Shown piece after piece: positions 46,323 through 55,900 of a DNA stretch of 64,000 bases. Both the position numbers and the translations under genes were made by a program. Below the pieces are notes generated by a model. That model was given only the letters and a program-made list of their open reading frames with translations, searched no databases and was not told where the DNA came from. The first letter of the stretch is position 1. Each line of letters opens with the position of its first letter. Source of the stretch: Mesorhizobium jarvisii (lineage in GTDB: Bacteria > Pseudomonadota > Alphaproteobacteria > Rhizobiales > Rhizobiaceae); contig NZ_QZXA01000016.1 in the NCBI RefSeq assembly GCF_003601985.1, forward strand, positions 1 through 64,000, given 5' to 3'.

Positions 46323-47279
46323 TCAAGATACCAGGCTCAGCGACCGCGCTTCGGCGTCACCCGACCGTTCGGCTTGCCCCGCGGTTCGATACCGCTTGGG
46401 CGCGGTGCCGGTGGCGCGCTTGAAGGCATTGCTGAAGGCGCTTTCCGAGGTGTAGCCAAGGGAGCGGGCAAGCACCGCCACCGGGGTATCTTCCTCGCGC
46501 AAGGCGCGCTCGGCCAAATGCATGCGCCATTGCGTCAGGTAGGTCAGCGGCGCGACACCGGCGGTCTGCCTGAAATGGAAGGCAAAACTGGTGCGCGACA
46601 TGGCGGCGGCCCTGGCGAGTTCCTCCAGATGCCAGTCGAGACCGGGGTCGCCATGCATCAGCCGCAGCGCTGGCGCCAGGCGCGGATCGGCGAGTGCGCG
46701 CAGCCAGCCGGCGGGCATCAGGCTCGACGTCTGCAGATGCGCCGGCAGCACCTGGATGAACAGAAGTTGCGCCAGCTGCGCCGAGGCAAGGCTGGCGCCC
46801 GGCTGGCCATCCGCCTGCTCGCGCACCAGCTGGTCAAGGATCCAGCGCAGGATTGTCGCTTGCGGCGACGAGGCGTGGATGTGGATCCACGGCGGCAAGA
46901 CGTCGGCCAGCAGCCGCCCGCTCGCCTGGTCGAGCAGCACATGGCCGCCAATATGCGTAAAATCCTTGCCGTCGCCGAGTTGGGCGATCTTGCAACCGGA
47001 GAACACCGCCATGGCGTCGAGCGGCGGCACGGACAGGTCGCTGGCGAGGATGAAGGAGCGCCGCGATGCCAAAAGCAGCACGTCTCCTGTTTGCGCATGC
47101 ACCGGCTCGTCCTCGCCCTCGAGGCGGATCCAGCAACTGCCCTTCACCACGGCGAAGAATTTGATTTTTTCGGGCGCCGGAAAGCGTAGCGCCCATCGCC
47201 CGCCGGCGGTGAAGCCGCCTGTCACCATGGTTTGCGCGCTGGTGAATTTGAGGATGTCGGAGAAGGGGTCACCGGTCAT
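46323..47279 (-). CDS. AraC-family regulator with an N-terminal cupin domain
   Basis: A 318-residue protein with a cupin-type sensor domain (about residues 25-190, with KFFAVVKGSCWIRLEGEDEP and TGDVLLL) and a C-terminal AraC double helix-turn-helix (about 215-300, with LEELARAAAMSRTSFAFHF and ARSLGYTSESAFSNAFKRAT). It is divergent from the reductase gene at 47374 with a 94-bp gap and probably regulates it. Confidence 0.92.
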   Translation of the reverse strand: MTGDPFSDILKFTSAQTMVTGGFTAGGRWALRFPAPEKIKFFAVVKGSCWIRLEGEDEPVHAQTGDVLLLASRRSFILASDLSVPPLDAMAVFSGCKIAQLGDGKDFTHIGGHVLLDQASGRLLADVLPPWIHIHASSPQATILRWILDQLVREQADGQPGASLASAQLAQLLFIQVLPAHLQTSSLMPAGWLRALADPRLAPALRLMHGDPGLDWHLEELARAAAMSRTSFAFHFRQTAGVAPLTYLTQWRMHLAERALREEDTPVAVLARSLGYTSESAFSNAFKRATGTAPKRYRTAGQAERSGDAEARSLSLVS

Positions 47280-47373
47280 TTTCGTACTTTCGCGCAATTT
47301 ATGCGGATTTTCAAGCATTCACAATCCGATCCGGTGCGCCTAGCTGATGGCCAATGAACATCAGGAGACTGAC

Positions 47374-48414
47374 ATGAACGACGAACTGGTGCTGGTGACC
47401 GGGGGCTCTGGCTTCATTGCATCGCACTGCATGCTGAAGCTGCTCGACGCCGGTTATCGCGTGCGCACGACGGTGCGTTCGCTCGAGCGCGAAGCCGAGG
47501 TGCGCGCGATGCTCAGGGAAGGCGGCGCCGAGCCCGGCGATCGGCTGTCCTTCGTCGCCGCCGACCTGACCGGGGACGCTGGCTGGGCTGAGGCCGTCGC
47601 CGGCTGCGCCTATGTAATGCATGGCGCATCGCCGACGCCCTCCGGCAGCCAGACTCGCGAGGAGGATTGGGTGAGGCCCGCCGTCGACGGCGTGCTGCGG
47701 GTGCTCAATGCCGCGCGCGATGCCGGCATAAAACGCGTGGTGCTGACCTCGGCCATCGGTGCTGTCGCCATGGGCCATGCGCCGCAGACACGGCCGTTCA
47801 ACGAGACCGACTGGTCCGACCTCAGCGGCGCCGTCGCGCCCTACCAGAGATCGAAGACGCTGTCGGAGCGCGCCGCCTGGGATTTCATCGCTCGCGAGGG
47901 CGGCGGCCTCGAACTCTCCGTCGTCAATCCGGTCGCTGTGCTCGGCCCGGTGCTCGCCGCCGATTTCTCGCATTCGATCGGGCTGATCAAGCGGCTGATG
48001 GACGGCATGCCCGGTTGTCCTAGGGTCAACTCAGGCTATGTCGACGTGCGCGACCTGGCCGATCTGCATCTGCTGGCGATGACCAGTCCTGCGGCCAAGG
48101 GCGAGCGCTTCATCGGTATTTCGGGCCACAGCCTTTGGATGGCGGATGTTGCGAAAGTGCTGCGGCGCAGGATGGGCGCGGCAGCAGCCAAGGTGCCGAC
48201 CAGGGAGATTCCCAATTGGATGATCCGCCTGCTGGCGCTGCGTGGCGATCCCACGACGAAGATGCTGGCCAGGCATCTCGGGGTGATGATGGACGCCACC
48301 AGCGAAAAGGCGACGCGCCTGCTTGGCTGGACGCCGCGTCCGGCCGAGGAGGCGATCGTCGCCACGGCCGAGAGTTTGTTGCGGCTGGGGTTGGTGGGTG
48401 GGTCAAAAGCGTAG
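47374..48414 (+). CDS. NAD(P)-dependent epimerase/dihydroflavonol-reductase-like protein
   Basis: A 346-residue extended SDR. The cofactor motif is VTGGSGFIASH, then TSAIGAVAMG (Ser region) and a YQRSK motif giving Tyr and Lys. The sequence follows the dihydroflavonol-4-reductase-like group found in many bacteria, which act on aldehydes or ketones. AGGAGA stands 6 bp before the ATG at 47374; an upstream ATG at 47347 is an alternative. Substrate unknown. Confidence 0.9.
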   Translation: MNDELVLVTGGSGFIASHCMLKLLDAGYRVRTTVRSLEREAEVRAMLREGGAEPGDRLSFVAADLTGDAGWAEAVAGCAYVMHGASPTPSGSQTREEDWVRPAVDGVLRVLNAARDAGIKRVVLTSAIGAVAMGHAPQTRPFNETDWSDLSGAVAPYQRSKTLSERAAWDFIAREGGGLELSVVNPVAVLGPVLAADFSHSIGLIKRLMDGMPGCPRVNSGYVDVRDLADLHLLAMTSPAAKGERFIGISGHSLWMADVAKVLRRRMGAAAAKVPTREIPNWMIRLLALRGDPTTKMLARHLGVMMDATSEKATRLLGWTPRPAEEAIVATAESLLRLGLVGGSKA

Positions 48415-48428
48415 GCGGGTCTTTCGCC

Positions 48429-49340
48429 TCAATCCCTCCGAGACATCCCGACCCAGTCAGCCGCCACCTCGGCAAACAGCCAGTCGCGGAACGCCTTGAT
48501 CTTCTTCTGCCGCAGCGCGCCGTCGGGATAGACAAGGTAGTAGCTGGCCGCCGATTTCAGCGCGAGGTCGAAGGGCCGCACCAGCCGCCCTGCCGCGAGG
48601 TCGGCCGAGACCAGCGCGCTGCGGCCGAGCAGCACGCCTTCGCCATGCACGGCAGCCTCGACGGCGAAGGTGGCGGAATCGAAGCGCACGCCGCGCTTGG
48701 GGTCGATGCCATCGACTCCGGCCTGCTGTAGCCATGTCGCCCAGTCGATGCGAAAGGCGTCATGGATCAATTTGTGGTGCCTGAGGTCCTCGGGCCGGCG
48801 CAGCGGATGTTCGCCTTGCAGCAATTCCGGGCTGCAGACCGGGAAGACCTCTTCGTCAGCGAGAAATTCCGCCGTCACGCCGGTGTAGCCGCCCTTGCCG
48901 TAGCGGATGGCGACGTCGATGCCGTCGCTGACGAAATCGGCCAGCACGCCCGAGGTCGCCAGCCGCACGTCGATATCGGCATTGGCGCGGTGGAAGCGAT
49001 GCAGCCTCGGCACCAGCCAGCGGCCGGCGAAGCCGTCCGACGTCGAGACGTTCAGGATGCGCGTCGAGCGGTCGGGCGTGGCGGCGATGGTGGCGGCGGC
49101 GATCTGGTCGAGCGCCTTGCCGACCTCGACCGCATAGGCCGCACCGACGGCGGTCAGGCGTACGGATCGCGTTCCCCGATCGAAAAGCTGGATGCCGAGC
49201 CTGTCCTCGATGTTGCGGATGGCGCGGCTGACCGCGCCATGGGTGAGGTTGAGCTCTTCCGCCGCCCTGGAGAAGCTCAGATGCCTTGCCGCGGCGTCGA
49301 AAGCGGGCAGGGCGGTGAGGGGCGGCAATCTGCGCGGCAT
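48429..49340 (-). CDS. LysR-family regulator (GcvA-like)
   Basis: A 303-residue protein starting MPRRLPPLTALPAFDAAARH, typical of the GcvA-like LysR subgroup, with LSFSRAAEELNLTHGAVSRAI as the helix-turn-helix. The effector domain contains NVSTSDGFAGRWLVPRL. It converges with the reductase gene with a 14-bp gap. It is divergent from the DUF1127-NmrA pair, its probable target. Confidence 0.92.
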   Translation of the reverse strand: MPRRLPPLTALPAFDAAARHLSFSRAAEELNLTHGAVSRAIRNIEDRLGIQLFDRGTRSVRLTAVGAAYAVEVGKALDQIAAATIAATPDRSTRILNVSTSDGFAGRWLVPRLHRFHRANADIDVRLATSGVLADFVSDGIDVAIRYGKGGYTGVTAEFLADEEVFPVCSPELLQGEHPLRRPEDLRHHKLIHDAFRIDWATWLQQAGVDGIDPKRGVRFDSATFAVEAAVHGEGVLLGRSALVSADLAAGRLVRPFDLALKSAASYYLVYPDGALRQKKIKAFRDWLFAEVAADWVGMSRRD

Positions 49341-49555
49341 GGCCTCGACCTGTGAGTGTTGCTCACAAATCCTGCACAAAGAGTCGTTTGTCGTCCAGCC
49401 CGAAAATGCACATTATCGCTGCGTACCGCGCATCGATATCGACCTCTCCGGTTCTCCGATGCGTTGAAGACCAACTAAATGTGTGAGCGATCGTCATGCT
49501 CGCCCGATGGGCGGCACGAGCACGCTTGCGCCCTGACGAACGTAGGAGACAGACA

Positions 49556-49738
49556 ATGACCTTGACCCTTGGATCCATTGGCGCCGCGATGAGCGGCCTC
49601 GCCATGCGCAGCACGGCAGCCTTCGAGCGCCGCCGCGTGCGACGCCGGATTTCCCGGTTTTCCGACCGCCGCTTGCGCGACATTGGCCTGGAGCGCGACT
49701 GGGACGGTTCCATCCTGCGCAATGGGAGGGGGATATGA
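49556..49738 (+). CDS. DUF1127 small protein
   Basis: A 60-residue basic peptide ending with the DUF1127 motif: RRRISRFSDRRLRDIGLERD. DUF1127/YjiS-like proteins are small Arg-rich cytosolic proteins in alphaproteobacteria, some of which bind RNA and affect phosphate or stress regulation. GGAGACAG precedes the ATG. Its stop overlaps the start of the next gene (ATGA), so the two are translationally coupled. Confidence 0.85.
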   Translation: MTLTLGSIGAAMSGLAMRSTAAFERRRVRRRISRFSDRRLRDIGLERDWDGSILRNGRGI

Positions 49739-50631
49739 CCAGCACCCTGATCATCGGCGCGACGGGGCTCCTGGGCAGCGAAATGGCCAAGGCCAGCGCG
49801 CGCAATGGCGACAGCCTGCATGTCCTGGTTCGGCCAGCAACGTCAGCCAATGAAGAGCGGATGCGGCCGCTCAAGGCGTTGGGCGCCACGGTGCATGTCG
49901 GCGATCTCGACAATTATGACAGCCTCGTGCGCGCTGTCGGCAAGGTCGACCGCGTCATCAGCTCGGTGCATGTGGGTTCGGCCAGCGAGATGACGCTGGT
50001 GCGCGCAGTGAAAGATGTCGGGGTCTCCCGCTTCGTGCCCTCCGCCGGCTTCGGCCTCGACTTTGCCGCCGCCGCCCCCGGCACGATCGCACCGCTCGAC
50101 ACCAAGAGGGCCGTGTTCGACGCGGTCAGGGAAGCTGATCTGCCCTATACGATCATCTATACCAACGGCTTCTTCTCGACCTGGGTGGCGACGCTGGGCG
50201 ATTTGACGCGCTTCGGTTCGGCAGTGCTGCCGCCGGATGAGGTGACGCTCTATGGCGACGGCACCGTTCCGGCGACCTTCGTCAGCGAGAAGGATATCGC
50301 CGCCGTCACCATGCGGGCGCTGGAGGATCCCGCCGCAGTCCGCACGGAAATCCGCATCGCGCGGAACAGGATCACGCAGGGCCAGATGATCGACCTCTGG
50401 CGCCGCGTCAGCGGCCGCTCGCCGCGCGTCGTGAATATGAGCGCTGAGGAGCTGGAGGCGTTGATCGCCGCTGTGCCCGGCCTTGGTCTGTTGCGGGCGT
50501 TCTGGATCCGCGGCGAGACCGCGCTGGAGACGGATACTGTGGAGGCGGGTGTGCTTTATCCGGAGCTGAGGTTTGAGAGCATTGAGAGTGCATTTGTGGC
50601 GATGGCCGAGAGGGGTGGAAGGACTGGGTGA
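49735..50631 (+). CDS. NmrA-like NAD(P)-binding protein (isoflavone-reductase type)
   Basis: A 298-residue atypical SDR with an N-terminal IIGATGLLGSE dinucleotide motif, DLDNYDSLVRAV and a central SRFVPSAGFGLDF. It belongs with the NmrA/isoflavone-reductase-like proteins, which include both redox sensors and reductases. It starts in the stop codon of the DUF1127 gene. Substrate unknown. A truncated repeat follows. Confidence 0.9.
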   Translation: MTSTLIIGATGLLGSEMAKASARNGDSLHVLVRPATSANEERMRPLKALGATVHVGDLDNYDSLVRAVGKVDRVISSVHVGSASEMTLVRAVKDVGVSRFVPSAGFGLDFAAAAPGTIAPLDTKRAVFDAVREADLPYTIIYTNGFFSTWVATLGDLTRFGSAVLPPDEVTLYGDGTVPATFVSEKDIAAVTMRALEDPAAVRTEIRIARNRITQGQMIDLWRRVSGRSPRVVNMSAEELEALIAAVPGLGLLRAFWIRGETALETDTVEAGVLYPELRFESIESAFVAMAERGGRTG

Positions 50632-50666
50632 AGGGGGCGCTGAGCGGCAAGGGCCGGCGTTCTGTC

Positions 50667-50700
50667 GCGCCCCCTCTGTCCTGCCGGACAGAAGGGGCGC
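50667..50700. repeat. Truncated RIME-like unit forming a hairpin
   Basis: One half-element: CCCCCTCTGTCCTGCCGGAC followed by AGAAGGGGCGC, which folds back on itself with CTGTCC/GGACAG and GCGCCCC/GGGGCGC. It matches one palindrome of the 6419-6573 pair. It could also act as a terminator for the NmrA-like gene, though no T tract follows. Confidence 0.6.
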
Positions 50701-50794
50701 CGTAGAGTGTGACGGGCATGGTTGGCGTTGCGACAGTGGTTGACCGAACCGTCCATCCGGCCGATAGGTCCGCGCGACCACTCCGAGACCTGCT

Positions 50795-51889
50795 ATGACC
50801 GACCTCAAAGATGTAACCCGCCCCCCCGACTGGCAGGACGATGTCCGCCAGGGCGTGCGCCACGTGCGCGACCTTGCCGCCCTGCCGCTGTCGCCGGCCG
50901 AGCGCGCCGCCGCGCAGGAGGCCGCCAGCCGCCACAAGGTGCGTGCGCCGAAAGCCTATCTCGACCTGATCGACTGGAACGACCCGGCCGATCCGATCCG
51001 CGCGCAAGTCATCCCGTCACTGGGCGAACTGGAGGAGACGGAGGGCGAGCTTGGCGATCCGATCGCCGACCATGAGTTCAGCCCGGTGCCGCGACTGACG
51101 CACCGTCATGCCGACCGGGTGCTGCTGTTCCCGACCTATCAATGCGCGGTCTATTGCCGGTTCTGCTTCCGCAAGGAATCGCTGACCTCGATCGGCCGCG
51201 GCTATACGCGCGAGGCGCTGGAGCCGGCGCTGGCCTATATCGCGGATCATTCCGAAATCCGCGAAGTGATCCTGACCGGCGGCGATCCGCTGTCGCTGCC
51301 CGACAAGGCCCTGGCAGAAATCTTCGCGCGCATCGAGGCGATCCCGCATGTGCGGCTGCTGCGCATCCACACGCGCGTGCCGGTGGCGCTGCCATCGCGC
51401 ATTACATCAGGGCTGGTCGCTGCGCTGCAGGGCCGGCTGATGATCACCGTCGTCACGCATTTCAACCACGCGCGCGAGATCACGCCCGCGACCGAAATGG
51501 CATGCCGCACGATGCGGCAGGCCGGCTTCGTGCTGCTCAACCAGAGCGTTCTTCTCAAAGGCGTCAACGATACGGTCGAGGCGCTGGAGGAGCTCTGCCG
51601 CGAACTGATGTACCGGCTGGGGGTAAAACCCTATTACCTGCACCATGGTGACCTGGCGCGCGGCATGGCGCACCGACGCACCACGATCGCGCAGGGCCAG
51701 GCGCTGGTGGAAGCGCTGCGGGCGCGCCTGTCGGGCATCTGCAATCCCGTCTATGTGCTGGACCTGCCGGAAGGCGGCGGCAAGGTGCCGCTCGGGCCAT
51801 GTCCTATCGAGGGCCGCGACGGGGAGAGCTGGCGGATACGCGGCCAGGACGGCGCGATGAGGACCTATCGGGAGATCGTGGGCGAATAG
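50795..51889 (+). CDS. Lysine 2,3-aminomutase-like radical SAM enzyme
   Basis: A 364-residue protein. The radical SAM cluster motif is CAVYCRFC (about residues 117-124), LTGGDPLSL is the SAM-binding strand, and LPEGGGKVPLGP near the end carries the PLP-binding Lys. KamA/EpmB enzymes convert alpha-lysine to beta-lysine, either free or for elongation factor P. The length suits EpmB, but neither an elongation factor P gene nor its lysyltransferase is present in this window. It ends 7 bp from the convergent synthetase operon. Confidence 0.9.
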   Translation: MTDLKDVTRPPDWQDDVRQGVRHVRDLAALPLSPAERAAAQEAASRHKVRAPKAYLDLIDWNDPADPIRAQVIPSLGELEETEGELGDPIADHEFSPVPRLTHRHADRVLLFPTYQCAVYCRFCFRKESLTSIGRGYTREALEPALAYIADHSEIREVILTGGDPLSLPDKALAEIFARIEAIPHVRLLRIHTRVPVALPSRITSGLVAALQGRLMITVVTHFNHAREITPATEMACRTMRQAGFVLLNQSVLLKGVNDTVEALEELCRELMYRLGVKPYYLHHGDLARGMAHRRTTIAQGQALVEALRARLSGICNPVYVLDLPEGGGKVPLGPCPIEGRDGESWRIRGQDGAMRTYREIVGE

Positions 51890-51896
51890 GGCGGCG

Positions 51897-52535
51897 CTAT
51901 TCCCCGACAAACGCCAAAACGACCACGCGCGGGACGACGCAGTAGGCGAGGCTGACCATACGGCCGGTCTTCGTCGTCGCGCGGCCGGCATCGAGGTCCA
52001 CGGCGATATCCTCGTAGCCCAGCACATCGCGATCGAGCGGATAGGCCGCCTTGTAGACCGCCTCCTTGGCGGCAAACAGGATGCGGCCGGCAAGGCGCGG
52101 GTCCGCCGCGCCTGTGCGATCCGCGCCGGTTGCAACGATCGCGAAAATGTCGTCCGGCAAGGGTTCGGCGGGCTCGACGTCAATGCCGAGCGAGACGATA
52201 CCGCCGACAGGCGCGACCGCCGCCACGGCCATGTCGTCGTCGTGGGCGAGCGAGCCAATTATTCCGTCCGGCCAGACCGGGGCACCGGATGGCGCGCGCA
52301 TGATGGCGACATCCGTGATGCCGATATCGGCCAGCAGCCGGTGCGCGATCCAGCGGGCGGCACCGCTGGCGCGCCGCATGGCCGGCTGCCGCGCGGGGAT
52401 GGAACGCGCTTCCTCGGGCAGCAAGTGGGCCTCATCCGCGTCGCCTATCAGCCGGCATCCGGTCCGGACATTTCGGGGCGCGATTGCCGCCATCGCCTCG
52501 GCCAACGCGGCTTCAGGGGAGGGTGGCCGCGTCAA
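51897..52535 (-). CDS. 4'-phosphopantetheinyl transferase (EntD type)
   Basis: A 212-residue protein. APSGAPVWPDGIIGSLAHDD (with the S-H motif), LGIDVEP (metal Asp and Glu) and FAAKEAVYKA (the second acidic residue and Lys) are the three family motifs. It transfers the phosphopantetheine arm from CoA to a carrier-protein Ser. It starts (TTG, with GAGGGG upstream) 4 bp after the acetyltransferase gene and so belongs to the synthetase operon. The carrier domain of the synthetase is its obvious substrate. Confidence 0.9.
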   Translation of the reverse strand: MTRPPSPEAALAEAMAAIAPRNVRTGCRLIGDADEAHLLPEEARSIPARQPAMRRASGAARWIAHRLLADIGITDVAIMRAPSGAPVWPDGIIGSLAHDDDMAVAAVAPVGGIVSLGIDVEPAEPLPDDIFAIVATGADRTGAADPRLAGRILFAAKEAVYKAAYPLDRDVLGYEDIAVDLDAGRATTKTGRMVSLAYCVVPRVVVLAFVGE

Positions 52536-52539
52536 AGGG

Positions 52540-52995
52540 TCATCCCCTCGGCAGGACGAGATCGGCGATCATTTCTCCATCCTCGTCGAGCCCTTCTTCC
52601 ACGAAACCGGCGGTGCGATAGAGCTGGCGCGCCGCTTCATTCTCGGGTTCGTAACAGATCGAGACGTGCCTGACGTGATCGAGCCCGCCGATCTCGTGCA
52701 GCGCCGCGCGCAACGCGGCCTTGCCGTAGCCTCTGCCCTGGCTGGCGCGGTCGATCATGAAGCGGTAGATGCGCGCCTCGTCGTCATCTTCCGGCGCGTC
52801 GTACATCAGGAAACCGACGATGCGATCCCCGGCCATGATTGCGCGGGGTCGCGCGTCCTCGTCGGTTTCGGCCTCTTCCAGCGACGCCGCGTTGCCAGCG
52901 ACAAGATCCATCTGCTCCGGCGCCAGTTCCAGCGACGCGACCAAGGCCCGATTGGCCTTGGTCACCGCGGCGAGGCGGATGTCTCCGGCCTTCAA
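52540..52995 (-). CDS. GNAT-family N-acetyltransferase
   Basis: A 151-residue protein with the acetyl-CoA-binding motif ASQGRGYGKAAL (Q/RxxGxG/A) and the C-terminal ENEAARQLYRTAGF segment. The TTG start overlaps the synthetase stop by 4 bp (TTGA), so translation is probably coupled. It is the middle gene of the synthetase-acetyltransferase-transferase operon. It could acylate the product, a precursor amine or an intermediate; nothing in the sequence decides. Confidence 0.87.
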   Translation of the reverse strand: MKAGDIRLAAVTKANRALVASLELAPEQMDLVAGNAASLEEAETDEDARPRAIMAGDRIVGFLMYDAPEDDDEARIYRFMIDRASQGRGYGKAALRAALHEIGGLDHVRHVSICYEPENEAARQLYRTAGFVEEGLDEDGEMIADLVLPRG

Positions 52996-55900
52996 GCCGA
53001 CGCCTTGGCGCCGTCGTTCGTGACCGGGATCACGAAGCGATGCAGCTTGGCCGGGTTGCCGCGCCAGATCGAGTAGGGCTCAAGCTCCTCGCCCTTCATC
53101 ACGAAGGAATCGGTGTCGGCCACCGATCCTTCGCCCATCACGACGCCGTAATGGACAAAAGCGGACGGTCCGAGCGTGCAGCCCTTGCCGATGCGGATAT
53201 AGTCGGACTTGAACGCGCCTTCCTCCAGCGAGTGAGCCTGGATGACGCAGCCTTCGTTGAGTGTGACGTCATCGCCGATCTCGACCAGGGAACGTTCGGT
53301 GAGGTTGGCTCCGCCATCATAGACGCGACTGCCGACCTTTACCCCCAGCATGCGCAGGAGCATCGGCCGGAACGGCGTGCCGGCGAACAGGCGCACGATC
53401 GGAGAATCGGCAAGCTTCCAGTGGCGTTCGTGGCGCCAGAAGGCGACGTCGTAGATGGTCGTCATCTGCGGCTTCAGCCGGCCGAAGCCAAGGCTTGCCC
53501 GTTCGACAAAAATGTAGAACGGAATGGTAATCGCCGAGGTCAGGAGCACGGCGACGAAGAGAGCCACTTCAGCCCATTCGGTGTAGTAGTTCAGCGCCCG
53601 GTCCCAGATCGCCAGCGTGGCGAACAGCATGACCCATTGCGTGGCCATGAACAGAAGGATCGTCACCGCGTTGTGCAGGTTCTTGTGCGGGATGCGCTGG
53701 CGTCGGTCCGCCTCGTCGACGCCGGCGATGAGTTCCTTGTCGCGATTGACCATGCGCGGGATTTCAAAGGCAGGCGAACCGAGGAGCCCGACATTCTCGC
53801 GCACCGGCCCATCGATGGGGATCATCACCTTGGTGCCAAGCAGGACGTTGTCGCCCGTGCGTCCATCCGGCGGGTAATAGATGTTGTTGCCGAGATAGTT
53901 GCGTTCGCCGATGCGCGTCCGCTCGAGCCGGAACGCCGAGGCGGATTTGTGCATGTTGATCATGAACAGGCCGTCCGACACCATGGTCTCGGTGCCGATC
54001 TCGCACAGAAGCGGGTTCTCGTGCTGCTGGTTGGAGCCGAAATTGGAGCCGGTCTGCACCACCTTGTTGAGTTTCCAGCCGATGGCGCGCATGTAATAGA
54101 CGATCGCCGAACTGTCGCCGAACAGCAGTCCCAGCACGCGGGAATTGCTGGTGAACTCGGTGGCGGTCTGCAGCCAGTAGCGGAAGCCGTAAAGCGTGTA
54201 GGTGCGGCCGGGTTTCAGGATCACGCTGAGCAGGCGCGGCAGCACCGTCGCGGCGAGAAAAGCCGCGGCGATATAGCCGAAAAGCGTGACCGTGGTGCCG
54301 ACGGCGACCACGCCGATCGTCTCCTGATAGTCGTCGCCGACATTTTCCCAATAGCTGTGGAACAGCAGCGGCAGTGGGATGACAATGGCAAACAGCCCGA
54401 TCAACTGGACCGCTTCGAAGAGGAAGCGCCGGATGTCGGAAGGGTTCTCGTTGCGCACCTTGCAATAGTCCGCCGTGGTCGGCACGGCCGGCGAGCCATG
54501 CCAGTGTTCGCCATCCGGGATGCTTTGCCCGCGCTGCAGCGAGGACGAATGGCCGAGCTGGGCGCCGTCGCCGATCGAGGTGTCGATGTCGAGCGTCGAA
54601 CCCACGCCGACGAAGGCATCGCGGCCGATGGTCAGCGGTCCCATGTGGATGTAGCCGGACTGCGCCCGAAAGCCGAGGATCAGCGATTCCTTGCGCAGGA
54701 TGGTGTTGGCGCCGATCGAGATCAGGTCCGTACAGACCGGCACGGATTTGGATTCGATGACCGCGTTCTTGCCGATCCTGGTTCCCAGCATCTGCAGATA
54801 GAAGCTGTAGAGCGGGCTGCCGCGGAACAGCACGACTGGGGCGGTGCGGATCAAGGTCTTGACCACCCAGAAGCGGTAGTAGCGCAGGCCCCAGATTGGG
54901 AAGGCTTCCGCCTTCCAGCGGCCGACGAGTACCCATTTCGCCAGGACGGCAAAGCCCGTCATGCCGAAGAACACGCCGGCCGAGAGCGCGACGCACCTGA
55001 TATAGAGCTGCAGCGGATCGTCGAGCGTGTCATACATCCAGTTGAGGCCGATGTTGAGCGCCCACAGGCCCGCATAGCTGTAGACCCCGTAAAACAGCAA
55101 CTGCGCCATTCCGCAGGTCCAGTAGGCAAAATTCGATGCCTGGCGGGTGAGAACAGGCTCGTTGGTGGCGGTCGTCACCTCTTCCGAGACGCTCAGGTGC
55201 TTGGCCAGGCGCGCCACCGTCGGATGGAGATAAATGTCGCGCATGGACGTCGTCGCCCATTCCTTGCGGGTGCGCACACGGGCGCAGAAATGCGCCATCA
55301 GCAGCGAGTTGGCGCCGAGATCGTCGAAGAAATTGTCCTCGACCGAGACCTCGTCGAATTTAAGCACCGCGGCCAGCGCCTCGGCCAGGAAGCGTTCGTC
55401 GTCATTGCCGGGCGCAACCATCTCGCGGTCGGCGGAAAGCCGCACGCTGGTCGGCTTCGGCAGCTGGCGAAGGTCCACCTTGTTGGAGACCGTCATCGGG
55501 ATCGCCGGCAGCTCCTCGAGATAGGAAGGCACCATGTAGTCCGGCAGGCGACGCTTCATCGTCTGGGCGAGATCGGCGCGCGAGAGCGCCGGCTGGCCGG
55601 CCTTGGGCGCGTAATAGGCGACGAGTTCGACGCGGCCGGGCTCGATCTCCCAGGTGGTGACGGCAGCCTGCGCGATCTCGGGCTGGTCCAGCAGTACCGC
55701 CTCGATCTCGCCGAGCTCGATGCGATAGCCGCGGATCTTCACCTGGGTGTCGATGCGCCCGGCATATTCGATCTCGCCGTCGCCGTTGATCCGGCCAAGG
55801 TCGCCCGTGCGGTAGATGCGCTGCGAGGGGTTGTTCGGCAGGCCGATGAAATCGGCGATGAACTTCTGTTCCGTCAGGTCTTGCCTGTTGAGGTAGCCGA